DNA of 64,000 nt from Dipetalonema caudispina (Eukaryota; Nematoda; Chromadorea; Rhabditida; Onchocercidae), in assembly GCA_013365325.1 (NCBI GenBank), contig JABVXV010000048.1, positions 270,774-334,773 of the forward strand, in the 5' to 3' direction. The first letter of the stretch is position 1. The number at the start of each line of letters is the position of its first letter. A program made the translations under genes and the position numbers. Below are positions 26,601-38,700 of the stretch, piece by piece. A model generated the notes under the pieces. The model worked only from the letters and a program-made list of their open reading frames with translations, did not search any database and had not been told where the DNA came from.

Positions 26601-28180
26601 TGTACTTGAGATTTGATGTCCATGCAATCAAGTTCAATTTATGCTTCCACGCTCATTGGATTTTGTATTGCAACAGGTTTGCGGTTAATGTCAGAAATCT
26701 TCCAGTTAACCTCGAGGTGTTTACTTCTTGCAAGCGATATTCGTATATCCAAAGCAGCAATATTAATTAAAACAATACTATTTTAAACCAATGTTTAATT
26801 TCTTAAAAGAGGATTTAAAAACCATTCCATCCCTTTAAAATTATTTACAGAATTTTAGTATCGATAAATTGAAAAGGGATGATCATATTACCTCATCCAA
26901 AAGTCGTTCACTTTGACCATCTGTTGCCATTTTAGGAAATCTCTTCCTCAAAGAGTTTGAATCAACCAAAAACTTCCGATGTGCTTTTGATTTACCCTTA
27001 AGTTGAAGACGTTTGTGATACGACACAGAACATTACACAAATAAATATGTTTCCACAATTATCAGAACTCAAAACATGATTCACACGCTATTATAAAAAA
27101 CAAAACTAACAAGCAGTTTTTTCATTGCTTATAATTTTGTTGGACAGTTATTCCAAAATCAACGAGAAATAAGATTTGGAATAAATCCCAGAGAAATTGA
27201 AGGTCTGAAACTTAAGAAAAACCTCTATTGTTTGCGATACGTTTACAGTTCTTCCGAATGCTACTGTCTTCTTTTTTTGTAACAATCGCGCCGGAAGTGA
27301 CTGTGGTTTTTCTGCCTTTGCCTCTGTCTCAGTAGAGTGTTTTCGAACCAAAATTCGCTCTTCTTCGCAACCTTTTTCGGTATTTTTCAAATTTTCTTCA
27401 ACTTTATTGCACGATTTAGTAAACAATGCCTTCTTCAGGGCAGGACGTAGGGGTTGTTGGGAAGTTCGTGACTGAGAGATGCGCCTGAATTAAAATAAAT
27501 GACATTTTAGAATTTAAACTTTGAACTTTCTAGCAGCGTGAGTAACTGCGCCTTAAGATCAATGCATGAGAAACTGAATTTTCACATAGGATTATTATCT
27601 ATCGAGAACTACTCTAACCAAGAAGAGGCTCTATGAAACGAGAAAAAAAAAGAAAAATGAATTAAGAACCAGAGATTTGTTGGTCTACCAATAACTATCA
27701 CAGTTATGATACATGCAAATGGGCAAATGGATATGAATAGATATAACCAAACCCAAACAGGGAATGAAGAAGAAGAAAGGACAAGGAGCAATAGGGTTCC
27801 TGGTGGCACAAGAACATGTCCTTTCACATGAAGTCAGTTATAAGAACCAAATGATTCAAGAAAACTGAATATACAAACATGGAATACTTACTTGCAGTTA
27901 CAGTTAACTTGAGCGCTAACAGTTTCCAAAGATGCTAATTGTTCACGAGGAAGTGGGACTGATTGCCGTTTCTGTAAATTAGAACTTTATATGCAGTTGA
28001 CAGGAACATTTTTGGTAAGAAATTAAAAGAGATTTCGTAGTGGAAGAAAATTAGATAAAATACCTGATTTGTTGCGAACTGATTTACAGCAGCTGTTGAG
28101 GGTAAATTGAAGTCAAAATTTAATTCAGGAACGTAGGAAACCAGTGAAGTAAGACAATCCGGTGGTTGGTTAGATGTCAT
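23666..28180 (-). CDS. unrecognised coiled-coil protein with PP1-docking motif
   Basis: Not recognised with confidence. Exons, 5' to 3' on the minus strand: 28180-28064, 27971-27892, 27484-27223, 26996-26892, 26548-26438, 26254-26135, 25958-25890, 25617-25424, 25215-25037, 24755-24529, 24175-24052, 23754-23666. Phases close, giving 558 aa. Seen: a PP1-binding-type KTVAF (138-142) within KKKTVAFGRTVNVSQTIE; a basic segment KSKAHRKFLVDSNSLRKRF; a helical, probably coiled-coil exon (189-225, FEKLREEMHEMQLKIDEL); KENIPPD; a conserved-looking KKYLARHGIIP (402-412); an acidic run DQFDTDDDENVNN; and the C-terminus RLNKSAWD. An extra exon at 25007-24928 with a good acceptor would instead end the protein at 438 aa, so two 3' ends are possible. 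The layout of a short central coiled coil and a late KYLxxxGII-like motif loosely recalls SAS-5/Ana2/STIL centriole proteins; this is a guess. The gene lies between two cdc-25 copies. Confidence 0.7.
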
Positions 28181-29570
28181 CACCCAAACAACATTTATGG
28201 CGCGAAAGTAGGGAAAGTTTCCAGATTAAACAGAAAATGATATAATCCGTAAAGAATACGTCTCGACGTAATCTACCTGTCACTATCCACTATTACGCAA
28301 AGTTCCTGCTTGCACTATTTTTACAGAGAAATGATTACCGTGATAATATATCCACTAATTTACACCTCATAAATAAAACTTTTAGCACTCATTCGTACAA
28401 ATTAATTTGCAAAAGATGGATTAAGCAGGGTTAAAAGTCATTACAGAGTTTCACAGTCCATGCAAACTTTACAGAAACCACTGTAGTAGCAAGCAGTGCA
28501 TACTGACTCAAAAAAAAATTGGTTATGAAATAAATGATGAAAACTCACTGAAAACAGCAAGAAAAAGCCTCTTCACCGCCAAAACAACGGATATCCCAAA
28601 ATGAGCTATGTGGAACTCCCAAAATGATTTATGGCATGTGATACAAGTGACAGAATATTTTTTTCGCATTTCTGACAATTAAAATAGAGCATTAAAACAG
28701 TAATTTCATTCAAGGATAAACACAATTGCTTTAGAGAGCAAAAGAAAGGAAAAAAAGAGCCAGGAGAAAATGCCAAAAGACGTAACAAGCTTAAATTTAG
28801 CTAGCTACCGAAGAAATCTAGAATTCACCTGAAATCCATATGAGAAATGGACGAAATGCTAATAAATCAAAGATGAAATCCTGGAGTTAGAAGAAACAAA
28901 GACTAATGGATAAGAGCAATGATCAAATCAATAAATCTATCGAACATTTTCATTCAGCATGAAATTCAAACAATAAAGTGCTACCATATTGTTGGATTTA
29001 CTAGCATTACACCAGTTCAATGATTCATAAAGCGATGGTAATAGAACATCATTCCAAACAAACAATATATCAATACGAGATCAGAGTACCTGATCATACA
29101 AGTGATGCAGAAATCCAACGATTAATAAGATTTCAACAGAAATACAGTACTGTCACTTCAATAAAAAATGAAGTAAATGGAGATCGGAATTAGAACTAGA
29201 AAGTTGATGATGGAATGCTGATAAAAGTATGAATAGACATAGATAGACACCAACATAATAATAATAATAGTAGTGACAGAATGGATTTTGGAAGGACAAA
29301 TAGGAAGAATTCAAAACTACGAAAACACTAATAAAATGTAACTTTCATGAAATCCGTATGAAATGACTTTTATACGAAGTAATTTAAAATTCAAACAGAA
29401 AGCCTTAATATTTGGTGAAAAATTCAGTAGATAAAACAACAAAACTTACAACATACACACACTATTAAAACGGTACAAGGTACCATACAGAATTGTCGAA
29501 ACAGATCGAAAAATGAAAATAAGCGAACAACATTCTATTCTCAAAGAGTACCGCTGATACTAGGGTCGGA
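28181..29570. other. spacer between two minus-strand genes
   Basis: About 1.4 kb between the end of cdc-25 B (stop at 29571) and the start of the coiled-coil gene (28180), both on the minus strand. It is longer than the roughly 100-base gaps typical of nematode operons, so separate promoters are likely, although an operon is not excluded. It should hold the cdc-25 B 3' untranslated region and the promoter of the next gene. I see no other coding signal. Confidence 0.55.
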
Positions 29571-32500
29571 TTATTTTTTTTTTAAATCGGCATCACTAAA
29601 CAGTCGTCGACAAATATTCCTCCTTGGTGCATCGCCTCCTCTGTCTCGTACAGGACGGCTCGTAGGAGTAGTTGGAAAGTGTGACGGAGATTCGGGTGAA
29701 CTGACAAATAAACGCTGCAAAAAATTACATTACTTAGTATCAGCCTTGTCATTTCCATATTACACCACTTTCATCAAAGAAACCGACTGCAAAGCATTAA
29801 AATGACTAACCCTCGGCAACATACGACGAGGCGGTGTCTTCATGTTTATATCAACTTCCATGGTACTTATATCTAATTTCTTCCTGTGCTGTCTATTATA
29901 ACGATCTCTTGCCAATGTATGATAAGCTGAAGCAACTGATTTAACACGATGGTATTTGTATTTTTTTAGTTCTTCTATATGTGCGTCATCATTCATTGAC
30001 ACATAACCATTTGGTTCAAGAAGACCCTAAACATGTTTGGGAAATGGAGGGAACAATTTCATAAAATTTATCAAGGAAGTCTAATACTACTTGACGAAAA
30101 GTTTGAAATGTTGGCTTTATTTCTTATTTCAATTCTTTGAGTATGTACATTTCTTGAGACCCAAAGTGACATCAGGATTTGTTTACAGCAGTCATAAATT
30201 AAAAAAATGTTCATTATGATTAAAACCCCTGTGTATCCCGAAACCTTCCATAAAGATTCTTACTGGCTCGCCACTAAAACTTAAGTAGAAACTGCGATAA
30301 CCATAGTGCAGCAAATACATTTCTGGATAATCTACCATTGGATATCTTTCAACATTCATTTTACGATCAAGCGCACGCAATTCGTATGCTCTGGAAAGGA
30401 AACAACAGAAGACAATTTTTATCCTTATTTTAATTCCTGAGTTCTGTTAGACATAAGTTTTGCAATTAACCTCATTATACTCAGCGTGTGGAGCACGTAG
30501 CAGTGCAGCGATATATAAAGCACAAGCCACATCGATTAACTGTGCCTTTACACTGGATGCTGTATTTGAAATTAACTTACATTGAAGGTCCTCGTTTTTG
30601 TGAGAATTCGCAATAGAAAATCGGCTTTTTCTTCATTAGTTGTGCTCGTAATTCACTATTTTCAGGGTAGAAGAACGTTTCGAGTTCAGCTGGATCGAAT
30701 AAATTGTAAGCACCCTGCGATATAACTGTAGATTTTGACAAATCAAAAAGTTGAATGTATGAGGTAAGACTTACAAATTTACAAATACTTGCTACTGAAA
30801 TCTGCCTTTACATGTACATATTGCGCTCCCAGGTTAAGTAAAACAAAAACAAAAAAGAAAGACCAACCAATATGTAGGACAGGAGTAAATTTCAATCGCT
30901 CTATACCTATTCCCCACCAGATGACATCAGCAGCGTTGGTCGACACTCCAGAAGCTTGGATTTGCGACTTGAGCATTAATCTGGTGACGAAAAATAAGGA
31001 TATATTGAAAAATGAAAGAATTACTCGAATATGTCCACCCACAAACTCAAACGGATAACGGCAATCGATAATTATAAATCGTTCCGAAAATTGTTCCTGT
31101 GTCATCGACTTGAGCAAGTTGGCCAAAGTTTCCCCACTAATACATGCGAAAGCAGTTGAAGGGATATCCGGATTTTTAATTGTGTCCAATTCATACTGCT
31201 AGAAAAATACCAGCTTTGTTTTTGGATATCTTGCCAAGCAACTAAAATTTATATTTTCAGGATGGATGTCAACGAGGACATTCCAGAAACAGAAACCAGT
31301 TCATTTTTTATGGGGTGGATAATCCATACAATTTTTGCCATCATAATTGATGAAAAGAAAACTCTCTACCACACTATCATACATCTCAGAATGGATCATA
31401 GCTTGATATTTGGTTTGGTAACTCAACACTCATTTTCGTGAGGATTTTCAAACGACAGTCAAACTACCTGTACAATAATTATATTCATAAGAGTGACATA
31501 CAACGTCAAGAAGAGGGGGTAGTTCAAACTCTTTGTTGCCGCCAATTTCCAGGATACTTGATGAATGAGATCGATTAGCCGGAGCCTGTAAAATATTTCC
31601 TCGAGTTTATTATCCAACAAATTATCTCTATCCTTAAAATTTTGTGATTATCTGGTGAAAAATAGAAAACTAGCTACCGAATCACTTTAAAATATTTATA
31701 GCCAAGAAAAACCACAGAATTACTGCATGAATTAATAATCTTGGAGGAAAATTTTCACGGCGCATCCGTACTTCGCTAGTTGTAATCGTCTAGAAGCCTG
31801 AATAGGTCATACAGTACTTTGAAGTTACCAAACAACTACTAATCACACATGGATGCCTATTGTTGTCAATTTCAGTGAAAACTTCTACTCGTTCAGATAA
31901 ATATTGTAATTATACCTGAAAAACATAAGCTTTTAAAATTCTTATAAATATGGAAGAAATTACTTCAACAGCACTATCCTCGTTTCTTGGGGACGACTCA
32001 GCCGTGTCGACATCCATACTTTCTTCAAAACTTTCACCAATCCTATCATTATCACTTTCTTCCATTGACTCATCTTCTTTCACCTTTTTCGCACTTTCAG
32101 TAACATTCTTCCCGCACGGTATATGGCGCTTTTGATAACGAGACTCCGGCTTATTTGGAGTTGATGTCGACGGAAGTGAAGGGGAAATCAAACTATTGCC
32201 GCTGGTACCTTGCAGATACGCTCGGAAGCTGAATTCATTTTCCACATTTTCAATATCATCCTCATCATCGCCGCGACATTTCTCAATGGCGCTATATTCA
32301 CTAACTGTCTCGCTACGTCTAAAGTTTATTGAAACTGATCAGATCTCCTATCTTCAAATCTCTAATTCTAATTCCCAATATGCATTCTTACTTACCGAGT
32401 AATTGGAAGGAAGTTGTAAAGTTTGCCAAAACTGCTGTCGCCTGATGTTCCGAGCATGTTCTTCAACTGATCAAGTCTTTTGAAAACAGGACACCGTTGA

Positions 32501-33513
32501 GTACGCTGCCATTGCAACTGTTTTGGCCTGATACGATCACCAAAAGAACTGGATCCATTCAAAACACTTGAGCATCTTTTATTCGACGATGCACTCGTAA
32601 TTTGTAAAGGACGGCTTCTATTCGGACCTTAAAAAGAAAATATCAATGTAGTCTTTTCCTTTTGAACCAATACTTTTCCAGAAATATTCGAGAAGATATT
32701 GATTAGAAAAGATAAAAAGTTCACTAGCTAGATGTAATGAGCTGGTGAACTGTGAGCATTTCGAGCATTCAGAGCTGTTTTCTATTGAGGAATAATCGAA
32801 CGGCAGAAAACGCGATGCTGCAGGACGAGACCGCACTGCAGGTATCCTGGAAATTACACTATGATAGGTACACTTGCTGGAATATGTCCAAAACTTCCAA
32901 ACAAAGAGAATATTCATGAAAAGTTGTTTATTTTTGCATTTCTACATTTATTGATAAAATTATTCTGGTCGGAAAAAATCCCTGATCTGCATAAAAAGTT
33001 GAAGGTGATTTTCTTTCTTACATTGAATGACGGATTAAGCTTTATGAAGATGAGTTATTACAATTACAAAATAAAGTTGCTGTATGCAATGAGTAGTTAA
33101 TCGAACTAAATTCAGTGCTGAACTTAAGAATGAATTTTGAAATCGCCCAAATTAACTTACGAAATATTTGTAAGATCCAGAAGTGTGTTATGAACAACGT
33201 GCCTGTTAAATACTTCAGAAGTTTGGCCAGCGGAAGATGACCTCTGCTGGTAGTTAGTAGATCCAAATTCAAATTTCTGTAAAGAAAATTCATTCAAGTT
33301 ATTTCTTGGTTTACTGAATGACATAGTTAATTCAATGATTGTTATTTTTAAAGAAAATATAAATACCGCAAAAGATGTTTCCATAAGGTTATGATTAATA
33401 TTCAGTTCAGTAGCAGCAGTAGGATTTTTTGGCAATATTTCGGAAACTATTGCAAAATTTTGGCTGTCATCGTTTTCCGGTATATTCTGGTCAATACAGG
33501 AATATGGTAAGTT
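29571..33513 (-). CDS. cdc-25: CDC25 dual-specificity phosphatase, paralogue B
   Basis: Second M-phase inducer phosphatase. Exons: 33513-33367, 33276-33161, 32846-32725, 32627-32396, 32318-31964, 31585-31502, 31198-31025, 30714-30581, 30390-30264, 30026-29811, 29714-29571; phases close for 616 codons. The first listed exon follows a TTTTCAG acceptor and its first Met is at 33384, so the start is either there (573 aa) or in an unseen upstream exon. The long N-terminus is Ser-rich, then acidic (KEDESMEESDNDRIGESFEE). The catalytic domain has DCRYPFEFVGGHIR, Cys445 in YCEFSQKRGP (numbered from the first listed codon), ELRALDR with both docking arginines, and YPMVDYPEMYLLHYGY. The tail is basic and ends SDADLKKK. 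The exon pair of 174 and 134 bases is the same length and phase as in paralogue A, so the two are duplicates. The loop has Tyr and Lys where vertebrate CDC25 has His and Glu. The N-terminal half barely resembles that of A, suggesting divergent regulation. Confidence 0.92.
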
Positions 33514-35773
33514 CTGAAAATCAGTTTTCTATCAATGAAGCAGAAATATCTCCAAAAAATGAATGCTGCATAAATGTTAGCATTTATGCAGTGTTTGGAC
33601 TTCTTTTTGAACGATGAAAAAATAACCTATGGACTCATTTTTTAAAAATATATTAAAATTCCACTATTCTATGCGAAAGATATTGTCAAATACTATGTGT
33701 AGTGTGAAAGTTCCCGATAACATAATTCTGAATCGCATACTCAAACGTCACTGCAGAGAACAAAATTTTGAACTAAAGCATGAAGTAACTAACAGGATTC
33801 ATTGTATATCTCCAATATATAAAAGAAACGAAAAAAGCGACCAGTATTCCATACACTTAAAACTGAAATAATCAAATTCAATTAAAATAAAACGACACCG
33901 AAATTGGGCTCTTCCATAATATTCTAATCATTTTCTCTAGAGTTAATCTAAGCTAAAAATTGACGATGAGATGCATTAGCAACTTTTAGAATTCATTTGC
34001 TATCAACAAATTTACTTCCATTAGAAACTATACCATAATCAGCTATGGAGATGGTAAGTATAATCTCTTAAAATTTAACCATATTAACCCTTTGTGAATA
34101 AAACAATTCTTATTTGCATCAGATTTACATTTTTTTAACTAAACTATTTTTTAAATTAATTCAAATCATATGATACGTCCATCATAAATCTATAAATATG
34201 AAATGTCCTCGAGTAATATTCAATTTAGTAATTAATTCTCCATTTAATTACTCATTTAAAAGGACTTCAATCAAACATTATCTAATATAGCCTAAGTTTA
34301 AGCCAAAATACAAGACAACAACTAGCCTAAGCCAATCCAATTATCATAACTGTTATCCAATCAATCCATCATCTTTCCCGGGTCATTTATCTGATCAAAA
34401 ATTTTTTGAACTCTTCAAAATGCTCTCTTAACATCTATTACAGCACAATATCATTCATATTAATTAATATTAATTGATATAACCATATTTAGTAAAGGGA
34501 TATTTTTAGATGAATTCATTGAATATTTTAACGTTATTAATATTGAAAGAAATATGAAACTAATAAATTATATCGATCGATTAAGAATTCCTAATTGATT
34601 TACATTACTTTTTTTCTTTTTATACTTTCATATCTTTAGATGTATGTAATTAATCATTCAATTAATGATTGATTTATTAAGTAATGTGTTCATATCCATT
34701 CCTTTAATAATTCTTGTCGGATGTCTGTTCATATGTTCTTTATCTTATTTCATTTGTAGTTCTGCAGATAATGTGTAAGGTTTAATTGTTCAAGATAAAG
34801 AAGGAATTTATATTTGCTCAGCAAATAAAGCTAAGCTACAAAATACAGCACAAAGGTTAAATGTGGTTCAGTTCCAATAAATAGCAATATAACAATGTGT
34901 CCGTATTTTAATTGCTATTGATTAAAGCAAAAGTGTCTCCTCCTGAACAAAAGCTCTCGGAAGGACGGTATAAATTTCAATTCATCAGTGAAAACGCCTG
35001 TAAACCACTTTCTTGTTTTCTTGTGACAATAAAATCTGTTCCTTGCATACATTTTCCTTTCATAGAACTGAACAAGTAAGAAGCAAAACATAAGTGAAAG
35101 ATAAAACGAACAGAAAAAATTGAAAGCAAAATGAAAGACTTTGTTGAAAGCAACCTTAATACGATAAGCTACGTTTCCAGAAATATCTGAATAAAACTGC
35201 TGACTTTTTTAACAATGATCAATGAATTTTTTAAATCAAATTCCGCATCAAACTTAAAGCTTTTTTCTGGCAAATTTGTTCACTGAAACAATGAACAGAA
35301 ATGGAAGCCATCAGAAGGAATGAAGTTCACGCGAAAATAAACAAAGCATGAACCGAAATAAACATAACTTAAAAACTCAAACAAGAGGCAAAAGAAAAAT
35401 ATACATCAGAAGATCAATGCTACAGACCTATCGCAAGTTAAACAGTTCGATTAAGAATTATATGCAAATTACAGTCTCTTCCATTGATACTATTTCATTA
35501 GTTGCAAAATGGTACTCTACACAGCAAATATTTGAAATATTTACATATGTTTATACACTTGGAAAACAACCAAAAAAGATCTGAAAAAAATGGAATAGAT
35601 CGAAAATATGTAGAAATACTTGAAGCAATTCTACAATTACATTAAAAAGCATTTAGATGCAAGATATCTAAAAAGTGCAGAGAAAAAAGAGGAATAATCT
35701 ATCGAGACTTCGAAATTAAATTTAAAAAATTATGGATTTTTACACTGCTTAGGATAAAATCAGCATTCCATAT
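33514..35773. other. spacer between sel-10 and cdc-25 B
   Basis: This 2.3-kb AT-rich stretch lies between the stop of sel-10 (35774) and the first resolved exon of cdc-25 B; it should contain the sel-10 3' untranslated region and the cdc-25 B promoter and possible first exon. I tested short ATG frames near 33.6-33.9 kb on the minus strand and none joins in phase with a convincing donor. The 78-codon plus-strand frame at 35348-35584 has no domain signature and is probably chance. Confidence 0.55.
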
Positions 35774-38700
35774 TTATGGATAGTCAGCGTCAAAATCAAG
35801 CAGTATTAGTTTTGTGTCTTCTGTACCATTACGTGAACCCACTGCACAGACTAGCATTGTTGGCGTCGATTTCAAACGCCAAATACAACCACCGGAACCA
35901 CCTGAACGAAGCCTAACTAGGTCACGCACGAACACACCTAAACTGACACCATTAAAGTGTTGAGTGTATTATAATTAATTAATAAGTAAAACATGAGCGA
36001 ATACTTCGTAAATAAAACGATAAATAATAAAGGATTTCATCAATAGAAGTGTTATTATAAAAATCATTTGTAATCCATAACATTTCAAATATCCAATATT
36101 CCTGATTAGCCGATATAAAGTATTGACTGATCCAAAACAATTTGACTAAAATATTGACCGATATAAAGTATGATATTTTCACTTATTAACTAAATTTTAA
36201 TGGTTCCATATTCTGCTAACCAAAGGAAGTAACATACCCTGTTTGACATCCCACAATTTAACCGAACCATCATCACTACTCGTTGCAACTAGACCATTTT
36301 CGAGAAACTGCAAACTAGTGACAGCGGAAGCATGCCGATTAGGACCAGACAGTGTGTACTTGCATTGTCCATCCATGATATCCCAAATCTTAAACAGTTC
36401 GTATGAAAACATCCCACAATTTTAGATATCTCAACAACACAGCGAAAAGCTCATACAAAAAAAAATTAAAAAACAATAAACGCTCCAGTAAAATAAGTAG
36501 TAGTGAATTCACGAAATGAGTAATATAAATTAATGGAATAAATACTCAGCCAAATCATTTCAGACATAAGAAATCCATAGATTAGGATAAAATTTCTTAA
36601 AAAACATGAACTTGCAACTGTTAAGTTGTTGATCCTTTATTTTTTTATAATATTGTACTCGGGAAACACGAACCTTAATCGTACTATCGGCATTCCCAGA
36701 AACAAGAATATTGCCTCTCAACTGCATGCCGGATGTTAAAGATTGATGGCCAGTTAATGTTTGAGTACATACACCATCACGAATATTCCATATTTTGATC
36801 GTAGTATCCAAACTACCGCTAACAACTATATCTCTTTCACTATCAAACTGCAAAAACACACAAACCATTGATTTTTTTCACCTGATCTAGACTATAAAAT
36901 CTACATCACTTCACACATATTTTGTAAAAATTTATAGCAAACATTACTTTGACATTCCATTTGTTAAATAGTGGCCAGTCGGCAGAAAGCCGGCCACCAT
37001 GGCTGCAAGGAAGAAATTTTTATTGTACACGGATGTACAACATAGCGGCAAACAATATACGAAATTAAACTTAATGCTACGGAAGCAAATAATATCTTCC
37101 CATAATAACTGTTTTGAAAATTCATATTTCACTAACCAGTAAAGAATAAACTCGATTATTATGGCCAGTTAGAGTGTGCAAGCATCTACCTGATTCTGCA
37201 TCCCAAACCTGAAACAATTATCTTTAAAATGTAATTGTATCAATACCCCTTAACTCTGAAAATATTGTGATTATTCTTTTTCAGTTTTATGAAAAATTAA
37301 TGATAATCGACATCTGGCAAACTGGCGACCAACTCTTATATTTTCAAATAAGTTACTCAAATTCTATTATTACGAATAAAAACAGTCAGGAAATTTTAAG
37401 CATACACAAAACATTTAGCTGAACAGTATGTATCATTCTTAAACAAAAAAACTAAACGTTACAGGTCCCTTAAAAATTTGAAAACTATAAACCTTAACGG
37501 AGAAATCATACGCTCCAGAAACAATACGCACACCATCGAACTGAACACAACGTACAGCTGCTACATGACCTTGCAAAGTGCGCATGCATGTACCATTTTT
37601 GATGTTCCACAAACGTATTGAGGTATCCCGAGATCCAGTTACGAGCCTTAAACAGTAAACTATTTAACATCTATAGTTTTTTGAAAATAATTCATTGCAG
37701 AAAAAAAAAAAGTTATATAGACTTGTATTAAACAAAGACTTACCTATCCTCCCTAAGTGTCATACAGCGAACCGTACTTGTATGACCTTGTAAACAGTGT
37801 AAGCATCGTCCCGTTTCAACGCACCATACGCGTACTGTTCGGTCGGTAGAACCACTTGTCACAGTTTTACCATCTTCCGACATCTGCGATGACCAAACAC
37901 CACCAGTATGACCCGTCAATGTTTGCAAACACTAAAATCAAAAAACTTAGTAATGCTAAAAAAGGTGAATTCAACCAAACCTAACCTAACGTAAGTATTT
38001 GAAATTTCAACTGTTTTCACTTTAACACGGTTCATCTTTCATCTGTGAAATAGCTCATAACTGCTGCCTCAAGTCAAACATTCAGAAATAATAAGGTAGC
38101 ATCATTGTGATCCAAAAACTTTGATCTAGCAGGTAAGTACCATTCGTAACAGTTTTACAAGAAATTTTCTAGCAGTCTAAACAACTTACCACTGCTTTGC
38201 TGGCTGACCATATTTTTAACGTATTATCATCTGAACCAGTTACAATTAAATCACCATGAATTTGCAAACATGTAATCACATGTTCATCATGTCCTTTTAA
38301 AATACACGAACCACGAAGCGGACGGTAACGCCAGTTAGCCAAGATACGCTGATGTCGTAAGTAAAGCGCTTTCCATTTTGATCTGATTTAAAATTAAATT
38401 ACGCTACTCTTTCGAACACATGACCAAAGCTTTGGACCTTAACAGTAACTCGAACTTTCCTTCAGTAAATGCCCATGTTTTGTCATCTTCAATTTTAAAT
38501 CATTTAATAAGTGTGAAAAACAAAATAGGCATTACCTTGCTAAACAAACATTTTTCGGCGAATCATCTGCATCGGAATAATACCTAAAAATTTTTTGTCA
38601 TTTAAATGATATGCGAGTCAGAAGGTCTTTTTTCTAGGTCATAATATTTTTTTGTAAATGTAAAAATTTAGAGACCAGCATTAAAAAAAAAGACGTTTAG

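Noticed and set aside
30789..31058. 89-codon plus-strand ORF
   Set aside because: It overlaps the intron and catalytic exon of cdc-25 B on the other strand, whose domain is clear.
33601..33900. Short ATG frames as first exon of cdc-25 B
   Set aside because: None gives a donor in the required phase 0 without an internal stop, so the start was left unresolved.
34779..34800. GGTTTAATT-gtt-CAAG string resembling the nematode SL1 spliced leader
   Set aside because: Several mismatches to SL1 in the second half and no donor GT directly after the 22nd base, so it is not an SL RNA gene.
35348..35584. 78-codon plus-strand ORF
   Set aside because: Lys/Ile/Tyr-rich, no domain, no splice context, in the sel-10 3' spacer.
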